This document shows, one piece after another, positions 32,776-46,626 of a stretch of DNA of 64,000 nucleotides. Source of the DNA: Eptesicus fuscus (taxonomy: Eukaryota; Chordata; Mammalia; Chiroptera; Vespertilionidae); contig NC_072490.1 of assembly GCF_027574615.1 (NCBI RefSeq), positions 28,449,501 through 28,513,500 of the forward strand. Direction: 5' to 3'. Below the pieces are notes generated by a model, which had not been told where the DNA came from, ran no database searches, and saw only the letters and a program-made list of their open reading frames with translations. Positions within the stretch are counted from its first letter, which is position 1. Each line of letters opens with the position of its first letter. The position numbers were made by a program, and so were the translations under genes.

Positions 32776-35700
32776 TATGGAAGTTCCGATCAGAGGGGGT
32801 GATGCACAGACCTGCTGTCCTCTGTGCTGGTAAGAACACATCTGGGGTGATGTTCTTGGTTCTGGGGACCATTTCAGGAAGGACGTTGTCAGCAAAGCAG
32901 CTGTTCAGGAGAGAGCAGCCTGCCTGTGGGGGGTGGGGGGTGCCAAGTCCCAATCTGTTACCTCCGAGACTTGGAAACACCAGTTTGGTGTAGAAGAAAG
33001 GCAGGCAGGGACCTGGGGAGTCATCATCAAGCATCACACATTATGGCCAAGGAAAGGACATGCTGTTGTGCAGCTTGAGATTAAATGGAACCACTGAGTG
33101 AAAGATCAAAGAAGGCAGATGTGGTTCAGTGTAAGAACATCCTCTACCCCCACACTGGAGCTGTCCAACACAGAGGCAGGCTGCTCAGTGGGGAGGTGAG
33201 CTTCCTATTCTTGGAAGCATTCAAGCAGAGAGAGTTCTCAGTCAAGAATGTTGTAGAGCAGATTCCTGCTTTAGATGGGACATGGGACTAGATTAGACCT
33301 AGAAAAAACATCTAAATCCAAGGTTCTACATCTGGCTTTCTTGACCCAGGGTAGAATGTGTTTTTCAGAACTGTAGAGGACATACCATCTACTCACTGGA
33401 AATCACCTTGAGTACCAGGGTGAAGGTCAGGTCTACCCCCTGGAGGAGGGAGAGAGACTGTGGTCATTTTGGCTGCTTGTTCTGGAGGTAACAGGAGTAT
33501 TTGTAGCTGAGTATGAGTAAATGAGGGCCTTTGGGGAAAGAAGGCAAGGCCCCAAAGTACAAAAGGTGGCTGTTTTCAGTGGGTGCTTATTAAATGTCAA
33601 ATAAATTGAATGAGCTAGATTCATCCATGTGTCCACTGCTGGCTCTAAGCCAGAGCCTCTAGCAACCATGTTAACTTAGTCTTGAGCTCATTGGCTGTGG
33701 CCCTCATGTTCCTGGCAGGATTTCAATGGCCTAGAACCAGTGAGTCTTGCCTGGAAGGACCTACATTCCCTGTTCATTGATACCAAAGAAGCAGGAAGAT
33801 GTTAAACTCTTTTTCCTGGAATACCTTCCTCAATAGCAAGTAGACTGGTCCACTTTCCTTCCCCCAGAGACACATATTAGTCAATAACTTGTTTTAAGTA
33901 CAAAGTGTGACAATGTGGTAAACCTCCAAACAGAAGATGGTCCTCAGATCAACTGCTCTTTAAGCTCGTTGCCCACCCTGGGGCTCCCCTCTTGTATTCT
34001 TCCCCGCACCCTGGCTGAGCACCCAGGGCCTCTGCTCTTTCATGGAGAAAGACAACCACCCATTGTCCTGGTCTCAGGCCTCAGAAGCAGGCAGAGCAAA
34101 CTGTTTCTAGTGCCCATTGACCTTTCCTGGCAGGTTCAATCCAAGAAACTGCTGGATCTTCAGCCCTTCACATCTACAGCTTCAACTGCCACCCATGTGC
34201 CAGTCAAATCTAAACTCCAGGCTCAGTCTTCCAGCTCTGTTTCCATTCTGTTTTCTGACTATCTTCTGAGCACTGGTATATTTCATCTGTGCATTCAAAT
34301 TCCAAAACCACATGTGCCAACTTCCCGAACAATAGGGTTTCTTGCCCATAGTCCATGGCCTGGTTCACAGTACCACTTCATTCTAGATGACTTGGCATTG
34401 ATTTGAATTCTTCTTGTCCCTCCCTCATTCCCCATCTTTAGTTGCTCACCAAGTGTGTGACTTCTTTCTTTAAAATTTCTCTTGCCTCTTCTTCCATTCT
34501 CATGGTTGAATCCTGTTATCTCCTACCTGCATGATTGCAACAACCTCATGGTTGTTTTCTCGGCCTCCAGCTCCTCCCCGACAATGCATGTGAATGCTGC
34601 AGCCTACCAGCAAAATGTACTCCCCGATGCCTTGCTCAGTACATCCCTCCCCTGCTGATGGAACAGCTGTCACCTCTGTGTGTCCGACGGCAGCGTTCCT
34701 AATGCCTTTGTTTGGTAATCAAGGTCCTCTCGTGCTAGTACATCAGCGCTGTTCCACTTCAGACTCCCCTTCTCTCCACATTCAAGCTGGTCACAGTCTC
34801 CTCACTCCAGGAAATGGCAGCCCTCTCTCTGAGCTGTGCCTCATGCCACTCCAAGCTTCTCCCTCTCCAATGCATGACCATGTGACTTGTCCTGCTAAGC
34901 CTCTGACCTTGAAGACTGGCATTCACAGCCTCCTGCCTTCCCTGCTTTCATCAGCATTCACAGCTTATTTCCAAGTGTGACTCTTACTCTAGACTCTCCA
35001 GCACCGTACCCCAATTCGTTCGTGTCTCAATTGCCTGAAGAACTTCATGAGCTGTATTTTCCCTGTAACTCCCACAGTCCTTAGAGCAATGCTCTTTGGG
35101 TGTCTAGTCAGTGCTGAGAAAAATGAGGGGTGCTCAGTGTATTGAGACAGAGGATTGGATGAAGTCTCTTCTAGGGTCTGAATTTTATATGCAGTTCCCT
35201 AAACTATTTCTCTCTTGTGCTTAGATATCTGGACCAGATTTAGGTGAGTCACGAAGATGACTAAGTCTGGCCTGGATTCAGAGTAGGAAACATGGAAACA
35301 CGCTTCCCCGTTTTTCCATGACTCTGTGAAACCTATTGGGACACAGGTATCAGTGACTGAAAATAACCTCACTCACTACCTCTCTAGAACCATACTGGTA
35401 TCGGGCTCTTCCTGGCCCCCCTGATGCCTCCTAGACAGCCATGCTGTCCATGGACCTAAAAGATGTCCATGGTTCTGATTTTGAACTTTCTGAATGCACA
35501 CGAGGGCCAAAGAGGAGCAGTCTTCTCCTTCCGCTTGTCATCCCTAAATGTCACCTACCATTTGGAACTGGCCCTTTCCCAGCCTGCTTCTGTTCTGCCC
35601 TGAAAACCTGGCACTTGTAAACTTGACAAGTGACCTTTTAGAATCACCCCACACACCTGCCAGCATCCCCAGAATTTGTCCCAGCATCGTCACTTTCGAC

Positions 35701-36950
35701 AGCACCCTGATCTAATGAGGCGGGGTGTCTGACAATGGCCAGGAGTTCCCTCTGCTTCAAGGACTTCTCCATGCCATGTAAGAACGCTCTGGATCATGGC
35801 TGAGTTATTTCTCCCCAAACTGAGTATATTTAAAGCCGTGGTTCATGTTTAAGATTTGGCAAATCTCCCAGAACTATGGTCCTTTAAAGCTTTAGGCAGT
35901 CCAGGCTGTGACCCCAGCAATAGCATAAATGGGTTTTGAGGTCAGAGAACAAACATCTACAAATTAGATCTTTAATAGAAACTGCTAAACTAGAAGATCA
36001 TAAAATTTAAGATATTTTCCTCTTTCAAGGCACTAACAATCAGAAGTTTAGATCCATACATACCAGTTTTGTGCCAAAGGTACGTACCCTGTGTTTAAAA
36101 ATAACCAGAAACTGTAAAATGTTATAAGTATAGAATATTAACAATAATAATGTGAAGCATTTGGACAGAGCATTATAAAACGCCTTATATGATCTCTCTA
36201 GACTACATTCGATATTATGATTAGTGCCACTAATAATATTTCCCCAACACTCACAATCTGAGAGCATTTTCTGAGCCCCATCTCCAAACATTTGGCGCTG
36301 CCTGACTCGGCAGCTGACTTGAATTCCTTGTTCACTGTCTGGTGATTCATTGCACTAAATACCACTTTCCTGATAATTAAAAACTGCTCACTGGCAAGTG
36401 GGAGCAGGAACAGGCTGATGCAGGATTTATGCAGAAACGCAAAATGAGCCGAAAGACAAATGACCTGTTCTGCCCAGCTCAAGGCATTCTTTTCTCTCAT
36501 CATCATCTGGGACTTGAGAAAGGCTGGCCGTAATGTGGGAGAGAGGCCTGGAGAGAAGTGTCACCCGGAGGAGACAAGGCGAGGCGATGCAGGGGGAGCC
36601 ATTAAGTGTGGTGCTCAGCCACATCACTCTTCTGATTTAGGACAGCCGATCACCGCCCCCCCAGCCAGAGGGCGTAGGCCAGGACCATTTCCTAGGTCAG
36701 CCCTATCAGACCCTATCAGAAGAAAAGCACCCAGTTTGAGCCTTTGTTCGACTTTGGATGTCAGTTTCTTTTCCTCAAAGTTGCAATGGGATCCTCACTT
36801 TCAGGTAAACAAGGACTGATCCCTACTGTTGCCTAGAGGCCAGGCATTCTAATTAACACCACATCACCACTCCTAGGCTCCTTGCAACCTCTCTGCCTCT
36901 TGTGAAATAATCAAAACCCCTGGCCCCAGAATAGCATCTGTGACATGGCT

Positions 36951-36980
36951 GTGTGTGTGTGCAGGTACACACACACACTC
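36951..36980. repeat. GT/AC inverted repeat
   Basis: A TGTGTGTGT arm and an ACACACACA arm are separated by GCAGGT, so the RNA or single strand can fold into a hairpin. Confidence 0.85.
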
Positions 36981-37484
36981 TCACACTCCATAATTCTACA
37001 CACCAGCAAGGTAGCGAACCTCTCTGCGAGTAAACTGCACCGGTCATTACAGTGTCAACTTTCTCCCATTTAGGTGCACTTAGTTGCCTCTTACTGGCCT
37101 AAAAGAATCCTGGCACCATCAAGACATGAACCATTCCCTTCTGGGAATAGCTCCTTCCCAGAACTCATTGGGGCCAGTATCTGTAAAGCTCATTAACTGA
37201 GAATCCTTTCTCATTCATCCTTATATATGTCTTTACTTGCTAACCATTCATTACAGCACATTCTAGATTGTTTAATTAGGTTCCATGGAAGAGATCCTGT
37301 AGGACAGCTTAACATACATCGTTTCAAAGCCCTTGATCTAAAATAACAATGTAGTCATTTTTAAAGTAACTCATATAACCCTAAGTGGCTTATGTCCCTC
37401 ACTGCCCACCCCACTTCTCTTTCCCTTCCTACCTCCCCAAACACTTCCTAGAACAATTTACTGGTAATCATCTCGAGTATATCA

Positions 37485-37612
37485 GTTTGTGAGCCCACTC
37501 TGTACATCAGGCACTGTGCTAGGCATGTCACTTGCAATATGGTCTTATCATCATCACCACCCCAGAGGGAGGTGTTATTGCCTCCATTGGCAGAGGAGAA
37601 AGTTGTTAAAAG
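37485..37612 (-). repeat. MIR-like fragment
   Basis: CATCAGGCACTGTGCTAGGC followed by CCCCAGAGGGAGGTGTTATT and GGCAGAGGAGAAAG is the usual antisense MIR order. Moderately diverged. Confidence 0.65.
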
Positions 37613-37856
37613 AGATGGATATGGACTTGTTGCATTATACTGCATTAGTAAGAGTCTTTGGGGTTCTGACCTCACCTCTGGGCCTCAGCATCTGGGCTCT
37701 CAACCTCCTCTCAGCACAGAGTTTGGGAAAAGTCACAGGTTGTTGACACTGGCTGTGGTCCCTTTTGCATTTTGCGTGGGTCTGTTGTTGCCTCGTCTGA
37801 TGCCCTCACCCTTCCATTGCACACGGGCTGACTTCCACCTGCAGCATCTGTTTTTG

Positions 37857-38012
37857 TTGTGTGTTTTAATTCATTTATTGAGGTAACATTCATTAATAAC
37901 ACTTAGAAATTTTAGATGTATAACAATTCACTATCTGTATACTCTATGGGGTGTTCACCACCCAAAATCTAGTTTCCTTCTGTTACCCTATATTTGACCC
38001 CCTTCACCCAAT
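37857..38012. repeat. L1-type LINE 3' fragment
   Basis: TTCATTTATTGAGGTAACATT, GTATACTCTATGGGGTGTTC, ACCACCCAAAATCTAGTTTC and TATTTGACCCCCTTCACCCA match a well-known mammalian L1 3' segment. Non-coding relic; strand not decided. Confidence 0.75.
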
Positions 38013-40116
38013 TGACCTAAATGCTCTCTCTGGCCATGGAGCCTCCCCACCCACCTGCACAGCAGGCCAAGCAGCTCCAGCCAATGACTGATGGGAATCG
38101 TGTGGTAATAACACAGCTCCCTCCTCTACAGGGTGGGCCAATTCTGAAGCATGTGGTGATTTACTTCCAGGAGTCCCCAGAGCTTCCCTGGGGCTGAAGC
38201 CTGCTTCAGTTCCCCACAGTGGTAGTGGCTTGAGAGCACACTCCGGAGGCTGTCTTCCTTTCCCTCTTACTCCCCCACTCACTCACAGGGACTTCTTAGG
38301 ATCAGGGCCCAGATAAGCCACTTGCCTCCAAAATCTTGCCTCAAGTGTTGCTTCTGGAGCTGCTTGTCTGGCTTCATTCGACACTTTCAACCTGTCTTCA
38401 ATCCTTCTTCCTCTTCACTTGTTCTCCCTACCAAATGAGAAAGAGATGAACCACCTCCCTCTTTCCCCTTCTCTACTGTTATTAAAGTAGAATCTCTCCC
38501 TCTCCCTCTGCCCCTCTCTCTCCTGCATCCCCCAGGGATTAGAACATTCTAGTATAAAGGTGAGGATCTATTTGCTGTGTCCAAATTTCAGTCAACAGAT
38601 TCCAAAGTCCATGTTGTCATCCCGGGTTTCCAAGGAGCATACTAGGATGGTGTTGATCATCCTAAAGCAGGCCTTCCAGCATGCTACCAGTGATTTTATT
38701 TAACGATTGGGAATAACCCATCTTTCAGAAAAAGCAGTTCTTCTGAGCAGGGCACCTGGCTTTCTCTGGCTTTAAAGAAATATCCCTTTCAATTCTTTCC
38801 TCTATTTTCCTTCTCCCTCTGGATTATGCTCTGGCACTTTGATCCTTGAATGAATTGCTGACCAAGCCAACACTAATTTGAGGAAGCTGTAGAGCAATCT
38901 TCAGAAGATTTTTGGATGAAAATGTCAAAACTAGACCATGTGTGAAGGGCTGGGAGTCATTGGGGGATAAACTGGAGAGGGGGATGCAGTCCTGAGGGGG
39001 CAGAGCTCAGGGAACCTGAGGTCCAGCCTGCCCCTTGGGCCCCAGCTGAGGGCATAGAGCACTGTGTGTTTCCAGATCTGCCTTGCCTGCTAATCTGACT
39101 CTTACATGACCTTGACGACCTCAGTGAGCAGGGAAAATACTTCCTCTTCACCAGGACGGGATGCTAGACCGTGTTGGTTAGCTTTCGAAGCCTACCCTCC
39201 TACTACACACCACCACCATGAAAGCAATCCCCATACTTTGCCTAGTGACACAGCTAACATGTTGAAGGATTACATTGTGAATGAATCCATTTGTTTTTTG
39301 GGTTCCATTTCCTGTTTTTGTCCCCTCTCTTCCACTTTTTGAATCCATTTTTTCTGCAGTGACAATTCTCTATTTTGTCCCCATGCACACCTATTTATCT
39401 TGCCACTGTAAACATCAGTGACAAAGTCTATATTCCTTTATATGTTTCTCGTTCACCATTTTATTTGTTTTTCATACTTCAGTGTGTCTGAAGGCAGGGG
39501 GATTCGATTACCATTTTTCTTTCATTCTACCTCATTTTTTTTATGTAGACACTGCTCTTTTCTCTATCAGTATTTTCTGTGCTTCCCTCTTCAGATTTTC
39601 TCTTCTAGTATACTGTCTTGGTATTTATATCTTGAGGTTTTTCCAATAGCGAATTCTTCTTTTTTTTAAATCCATCCTCATCCCTCTTCCAGCCCTGGAC
39701 ATAGCCGTCAGTAATAACCTTAACGGCGGCCTCCACTCAGGAAAGTTGTCAAGTTGATAAATATTGATATCTGCCCTACCATTTTACCACCACTTTTCCG
39801 CTAATGCATTGGGTTGGCATCAATCAGCTTCCTTGCCTTCTGTGAGCGCCGGGTAAGGGAACTGGTCCTGATCTGTCACTTATAAGTAATCTGTTCCACT
39901 TTTCATCAAAAGCTCAAATTCAGAAGAGAATATGGAGAAGGAGAAGTAGAGGACAGAGAACCAGGCTAGTGTTTCCCAGAGGGAAGGGAGATGGTGAGGC
40001 CCAGCAAGGCAGGAGAGACCCCCCGAGCCACACCCTCACTGCTGGGGACAGCAGCCTATGCTTAATGACTACCGTTCCTCTTCGGGATGTTAACCCTGCT
40101 TATCTCCTCCAACAAG

Positions 40117-40239
40117 GCTCCCCAGGGATGAAGATCTACATTGACCCCTTCACTTATGAGGACCCCAACGAAGCTGTCCGGGAGTTTGCCAAGGAGATTG
40201 ATGTATCTTTTGTGAAAATTGAAGAGGTCATCGGAGCAG
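40117..40239 (+). CDS. EPHB1: EPHB1 exon 10: juxtamembrane tyrosines and kinase start
   Basis: This 123-base exon completes a Gly codon and encodes SPGMKIYIDPFTYEDPNEAV and onward to FVKIEEVIGAG, ending one base into a Gly codon at the donor GCAG|GTATGG. The YIDPFTYEDP motif carries the two conserved juxtamembrane tyrosines. Their phosphorylation relieves autoinhibition of Eph kinases and creates SH2-docking sites. The following VREFAKEIDVSFVKIEEVIGAG opens the kinase N-lobe, and the glycine-rich loop is interrupted by the intron. The acceptor is unusual: it reads CTCCTCCAACAAG, an AAG rather than CAG or TAG, after a short pyrimidine tract. A CAG nine bases further in would be an in-frame alternative. 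Confidence 0.95.
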
Positions 40240-43200
40240 GTATGGCTCTCCTTTCCCTCGTTTCTGTTCTCTTGGTGTCCAAAAATCTTCTGCCCACCAC
40301 TCTAGGTGTTTTCTACCATCTTTCTCCCTAGAAGATGAGTTTGGCCATCTGCAGTGTGTTTCTAGGGACCTTTGGGGGACCTTGATCATAGTGGCCATAT
40401 TTGGTGTTGCAGAGAAGTCAGCTGTAGTTTTAAAAGATTCAGAAATAGCTCTGGAAATGGACCACCAAATTCAGATAAGGGAAAAGATGTAGAGCGCTCA
40501 GTTGAGAAGACTTTGAAAGAAATAGAAATTTTTAGAAAGCTGGACCTAGTATCCCACTCACTGACAATGACATCTCCATGCCTTTGGGCCAAGATTTCTT
40601 CCCATGCGTTCAGTTTTCCTTTCCTACATGCATGCATTTAGAAACAGACCATGATGAATTGAAGAGGAAGCCCTGGACCCAGAAGAAAACTCACCCATAA
40701 CCATATTTTCTACAGAACATCTATGATATGAATGGTAACACATGACAAGTTTCACTCCCAAGAAACACGTGTGCTCTCATCCATCTTACTGCTGGGAATA
40801 GAAACCCAGCCTGACAGAACTAACTGCCTGAGATACTCTCAGGAAATCGTACCTAAAGACTGGTCCAGAATTTTCATCTTCCTTTAATGGATCAGTAGTT
40901 GGGTCAATTTGAACCCAGCCTTATTTATGTAAATGAACAAAATATCCCAAAATATCATTATTTTATAAGTAATCTCTTTATTGTCTCCTCTGCTGCTGCT
41001 TTTGAGTATTCTTAAAGATGTGTTTGCTTCGTGTCTTCTTTCCTACTTTTATTTTCTTGTACAACATTCTGTGTCTTTTCTTCTTTAATTCGTGTTAGCC
41101 ACTGTTTAAGCTCTCACCACACATATATGCTACAGTCTTTTTAGCTCCTATGTCTTTATTCATATATTTGAAGAGCCATGGAGTTACCTCTTCCCATAAT
41201 ATTTTATATTTTAACTCCATGAAATATGTCTAGTCAAAGTCATACAGACAGCCACTTCATATATTATCTTTAGGGGAAAGTTACTGTTCTTCCATTTGCT
41301 GCCTCCCTTAATGCACTGAGGGGTCAAAAAGCCATCTGTGAAATTGGAAGTCGCATTTGAAAGCTTGCCCCATTAGGCCACCATTTTCATGCTCTGGTTT
41401 TCCTCTTAAAGAGCTTCAACCTCATGGCATCACACGTGGTGGGTGCTCTCTCAGGGCATGCCACTCTCTTCCCACCAGCCCCTCAGGAGTTCCAGCTGGC
41501 TAGCCATGATCTGATCTACATGAGTCTATACATACTAGAATTTCCCATTGACTTTCATTAAATATGTTACTGAACCACGACTTTCACTTCTGTGCAGATA
41601 ATTTTCTCTTCCTCCTTAGACACTGACATACTTAAGGATCCTGCCTTGGAAGGCTGGATACCAGATAAATTGGAGTACTCTTAGGGGATCAGATTTCTCC
41701 AGTAAACTTGAAGGAGTGTTGGCGAGGTAGATGTTCAGTCCTGCACCCTGTTTCCCCTGCATTATTAATTGTGGTTGTGTCATGTGGTAATGGTGCTAGT
41801 GATTTTAATGTTGTTATTTATGTCATGTGCTTAGAACAGTGTGTCCTGGGCTGCATTTCATCCCAGAGAGCACACAGCAGCCCCATTCCGCCTTTGTCGG
41901 GGAGGAGTAAAAAGCCTTCTCACTTATGATTCTGCCAGGGAATTATAATGTTGGGTGAGCTCACCAACTACTGGATGCCTATAAAGGGGCAATTGATGGC
42001 CCTGCTTCAAATCCTTCACCTTCAATTTCTGTGTAGCCTTTGATGATGTTTGTGTATTCTGCACAGAGAAGCTCAGTCTTCTTTGTGGTTCACATGGTAC
42101 TGGGGAAGGATTGATACATTTAGGAGTTTATAAGATTTCCAGCAGCTTGGGACAAAGACCTCTGCCTGGTTGCTGTTGACCACCTTCGGCCAGACACCCT
42201 TCTCTTTGAGATTATGAAATCCCAGAGCTAATCCCTGTGGATAGTAATACACTCTGCATGATTGGTGCCATTTTAACAGTAGACACTCTAGGTTGGAACC
42301 AATCTTGCTCCATTCTCCAGTTCTTTTTCTCCGTTGTCCCCACTCTGGCTTCTCCCACAGCCTGCCTCACTGAGACTGGCTTCACTTTGTGCTAAAAGAG
42401 CTGGTATGAAGGCCAAGTTAAAAAAAATTTTTTTTGTAAGGCAAGATTTATAGTGTAATTGACAATATTTCTCTTAACCACCTGCCAGATTTTGGAGCAG
42501 GGGGCAAAAACTGGGTTGCAATATGGTAACGAAACATGAAAAGAAGAATCATAAGTCATTTGTCCTTCCTTCTCTTGTTTCTTCAACAAGAGAAGGCTCT
42601 TTCTGAACATGTCTTGCATGCTGGACATGTAATTCCAGAGGTGAACAAACTGCTCTCCCCCTCATAGGTCTGACAGTCTTAGTGGCAAACAGACCAGTAA
42701 TAACATGCTCAGTATTTTATGTTATTTCCAACTCAGGTGTGTACAAAGTGTTGGGCCAACCCAGCACTGTTCAGAATTATTCAAGGAGTGGGTGGGGGAT
42801 CAAAAACATTTCACAAAGGAGATAATCTTTGGCCTGAGCTTTCACACAAGTAGAAAAAGTAAGTTTTTGTGAAACTCATGAGATAATGAGACAGAAGAGG
42901 AAAAATTAAGATATAAAGAAGAAAATTCACATGATTTTCCAGCAGTGGTGTGCTGGAGCGAGCTTCATTACCTCGCAAAAGCCAATTTGTGCTGTCTTCT
43001 TCGAGAGATAGATGTCTGGTTAAGGGTGGTCAGCAGCAACCAGGCGGAGGTCTTTGTTCCAGGCTGCTGGGAATCTGACAAATCTTTCCAGCCCCATGTC
43101 AAGCTACCAACATGATATCACTGAACATTAGCCATGGTAGGAGTATTTACACCATGAGAATTGGCAAATGCTACAAATCAAGGGTATTTGTGTCTTTGTT

Positions 43201-43344
43201 TTATGGAGAGCTGGTGGTAGCTTAACACTTCCAGACTGTGCAAGGTTATTTCAAAAAGTTTGCAAAGGAACCAGCCCGTGCCTGTTGAATTGGAGCCAGA
43301 GGAAAGGGTCATGTTTGTTGCAGGAGAGATTAAGTTGAGAGTAC

Positions 43345-43920
43345 AAGATCCTTATTTATTAAACATTGAATCTGTGCCTGCAACTGTAGTGGATCCCAGG
43401 AAATACACTGAATGCCTAGCAATGCTGTCCTGCAGGGGTTATTGTCTGACTTAGACACACAGGAGGATATGTGATTGAGAGCTAAGAGGAGGGGCTCAGA
43501 GAACACATAGGTGGAGGTGGGAGGAGAGGCGTGGTGGCAGGGAAGGAGCCAGGGAAGAGGGACTTGGGAGGCTTTGGATGGGATGAAACTCTGTGTAGCA
43601 CGTCCTGAAAACAAGGGGTGGGGGAAAGGATTTGCTGAGGATAAATATTGAGCATTGAGGCTAGAGAATCAGGCTGAGGCCTAGAGACCAAGAGACTGCG
43701 GTATGGGTTTTATTCTATAGAAAATGGTGAACTCCTGGAGGTTTCTGAGCAAGGTGGGAGATGAAATTGATATATGCTTTGTTTGGAGTGGACTAGCGAG
43801 GGGTGATGGGAAAGAATCAGTACAACCTTGGAGACATGGAGGCCAGTTATGGGGCTTTGCCTGGGGAGGGTTTAAGATAGCAGATACTGGGATCCAGGGT
43901 GGTAAAGAAGGCTGCACAAA
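43345..43920 (-). repeat. L2 LINE fragment
   Basis: An antisense L2 end (TTATTTATTAAACATTGAATC) is followed by GTATGGGTTTTATTCTATAG, and AGAATCAGTACAACCTTGG is present. Decayed. It may extend to about 44260. Confidence 0.6.
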
Positions 43921-45259
43921 AATAACTAAACTGGTCTAAACCAGAATGTATCCAATTATGTTGAATGGAGTGACTCTTGGGCTTGGTGACTGGAAATGTG
44001 GCATGAAGACATGCCATGGCCAGAAATAAGGGATATCAGATTAAACATCTTGAAAGGAGAGGAAGGCTGCCTGGCCCCGAGGGTGTGGGAAGTGGCAGTT
44101 GTGCAAGCAAGTGAAGGCCAATAGAGTAAAATCTAGAAATTATGAGGTTGAAGAACTATATCAACTGCCTAAGAGTCTTCTAAAGTGTGGAAGATATTGG
44201 ACACAGGAATAAAAAAGTAAGTTATGAGCCAGGTGTGATACCATTCAAGAAAACTGAATTATAATGACTCATTGTCATTATGTAATTATTTGTTCAGTGC
44301 CCATCTTTCATCACCGGGCTCAACATTCTGTAGGGACAAGGAGACATGAGTGGTTTTGTTAGTCTCATGCCTAGCCTAGTGTGCTCAATTAAGTCTTTGT
44401 TGTATATGGTTGAATGAAAGTAGACCTTCAGGGAAAAATCATTACAGGGATAAGAGCTGGGTAGACTTTGGGAGACTGGGGAGAGACATGAGAAAGGTGG
44501 AATGAGCTCATGGGTGCTCTGAAAGTGGCCCAGTGGAATGAAGGAAGGACAGTCTTTCCTGTAATCCCTGAAGATAATGGAAAAAGTTGATGTTTCTATC
44601 GAAAGAGGGCAGTAGGCCATCTGGTCTTTGGAGAATATCGGCTCTTTGTAACCAGAAATCTGACTAATAGGAGTCATCTCACAGGTGAATCCCAAAGCAC
44701 TGGTTAATTCTGGCCATTTTGCTCAGTAGGCTCACCCAGCGCATAAACCAGGCCTGCCATGTATGATTGGGCCCTGCAGCATGAATGGCAATCCTGCAGG
44801 GTGTAACCTATATAACTATATGCAGCAGCCCTGAGTGTGACTGTCAAGTGCATGGAAATGTAGGTAGAGGTGTCACCAGGAGGTGTCATCCAAGGGAAGA
44901 CATGCCAATTGTATTTTAATTAATAAACACATCCTCCTCTGACTGCGGCAGCTGCTGATTCAGCATTTCCACAGATGGCTCATGGTGAGGGAGAAGGAGG
45001 CTTGTGGTGAGAGGGCTGGGTGAAGAGATTTGGGGAAAGGGAATGTGTACAGATAGGAAGGGGCCAGCAAGGCCTGTCACCTCTCTCTTTGAAGAAGAGG
45101 ATGGATTTTTTGGGGATGGTTTGATAGAAAGGCCACCTGCCAGCCTTACTTTCTTGGGCTCATTCAGAGTAAGGGTGGGCAACATGAGGGTAGCCTCCGA
45201 TTGGGTAAGAGTCACAGAAGGCAGTTTTAGAAGAGGAAAGCAAATAGATGTCTTCATTA

Positions 45260-45361
45260 ATTATAACTAATATAGTTGGCATGTACTGAGTACTCATCAT
45301 GTGCGTGACACTGGTCTATAGACTTTATAAACATTATTTTATTTAACCTTCATAATAGCCT

Positions 45362-45410
<49 letters not shown>

Positions 45411-45510
45411 AAACTGATGAGGAAATTAACATTTAGAGGATAACTTGCTCAAGGTCAGGCTGTTAGTTGAGTTGATGGTAGAGTAAGAATTAAAACCCAA
45501 ATAGGGCTGA
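45260..45510 (-). repeat. MIR SINE split by a (GT)n run
   Basis: CATGTACTGAGTACTCATCA and TTTATTTAACCTTCATAATA lie before the GT repeat (45364-45408), and ACTGATGAGGAAATTAACAT and GCTCAAGGTCAGGCTG lie after it, all in antisense MIR order. The microsatellite grew inside the MIR. Confidence 0.85.
45364..45408. repeat. (TG)n microsatellite
   Basis: About 22 TG units within the MIR described at 45260-45510. UG-rich on the transcript strand. Confidence 0.95.
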
Positions 45511-46626
45511 TCTGGGACTGGTGAACATAACCCCATACCACCTACCACTTTGGTTATTGTTCTGGAAAACAGCAACTAAGTATACCAAGACATTGCGGTT
45601 GATGGTAAATTCTACCCAGCAGTTTGGAATGCCAAAGCCTGTTTGCTGAGAATGAGGATCTGATCCTGGAATTCACTATGCCCATGTCGTATGCTACAAA
45701 GACTGTCCCATGTTTCCTGGGGACAGCATGTTCTTCCTGGAATACCCTGGTCCCATCATCAGGTCCACCTCTTCTAATAGGATCAATTTTGTGCCTTAAG
45801 AAGGACAACGAGACCCAATATGTTTAGCATTTTTAATTATCTCTGCTTGCTTATGTTAGGAAAATAAGTGGTATGTAGGTATGCAGTTGTCTAACAACCA
45901 CAAAAAGCTACCAGAAAAGAGAAAACTAGTTTGCTCTCACCATCTCAGTATTAGCTATTATGAACACAATGGCTATTCCATCTCATTCACCAACTCCAGA
46001 AGCCTGGTAATGGGTACCTGGGGGACTCGGCCAAGAAGGAGGAATAGGGTTGTAATCAATTAGTAATGCCTGCCCTGAGTGCAGGGTCAGGAGGTAGGGG
46101 AAAGCCTGCCATGGTTTTACTATCCCTGGTTCAGCAATAACCTACTTATCTTGCACAGGCTCGTGTAATAAAACTTGCTGGAAATTCGAACCTACTTTAA
46201 ATTTATTCTTTAAAAGTCACTTTTCTGGTGGAAGTTTGAATTAGTAACTAGAAGCTCTGCTTTCCCTTTTTCCTTCCCCCTAAGGCAGTTTGTGACTTCA
46301 AAATGCTGCTAAAAAAAAAAAAAAGTGAAATTGTGTGTAGATTCGTGCTACACACAGCCAACAGCTACTGCTTGAAATACCTGCTGGCAGGTTGGATGTT
46401 TCATTTTCAAAAATTGAAAATTCTTTCCTTCTGATTTTATATTTAATAGCTGAGGTATTTAATGCTGCTGCACCTCTTTTTCCTCTTTTCCTCATTTTGT
46501 CAAGGAAGGTAGGAAAGGGGAACTGGCAAGCAGCTGAAACTTGCAGGGAATAATTTCAGCGTCTGTCTGGGAGGACAATCACAGGAACCGGCTCAATGAC
46601 TCTCAGCTGACAGCCTTGAGGGTAAT

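Larger units (their letters stand above)
27625..40116 (+). other. EPHB1: EPHB1 intron 9
   Basis: This 12.5-kb intron holds an (AT)n run at 28165, a (CA)n run at 28551, MIR copies near 30275, 32597 and 37485, a minus-strand Ves SINE at 32375, a GT/AC inverted repeat at 36951 and an L1-like fragment at 37857. The stretch 33900-35110 has a CT-rich composition that may be decayed L2, but I cannot confirm it. I see nothing classifiable in 28600-30250, 30450-32350, 32780-33900, 35120-36940 or 38030-40100. Confidence 0.85.
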
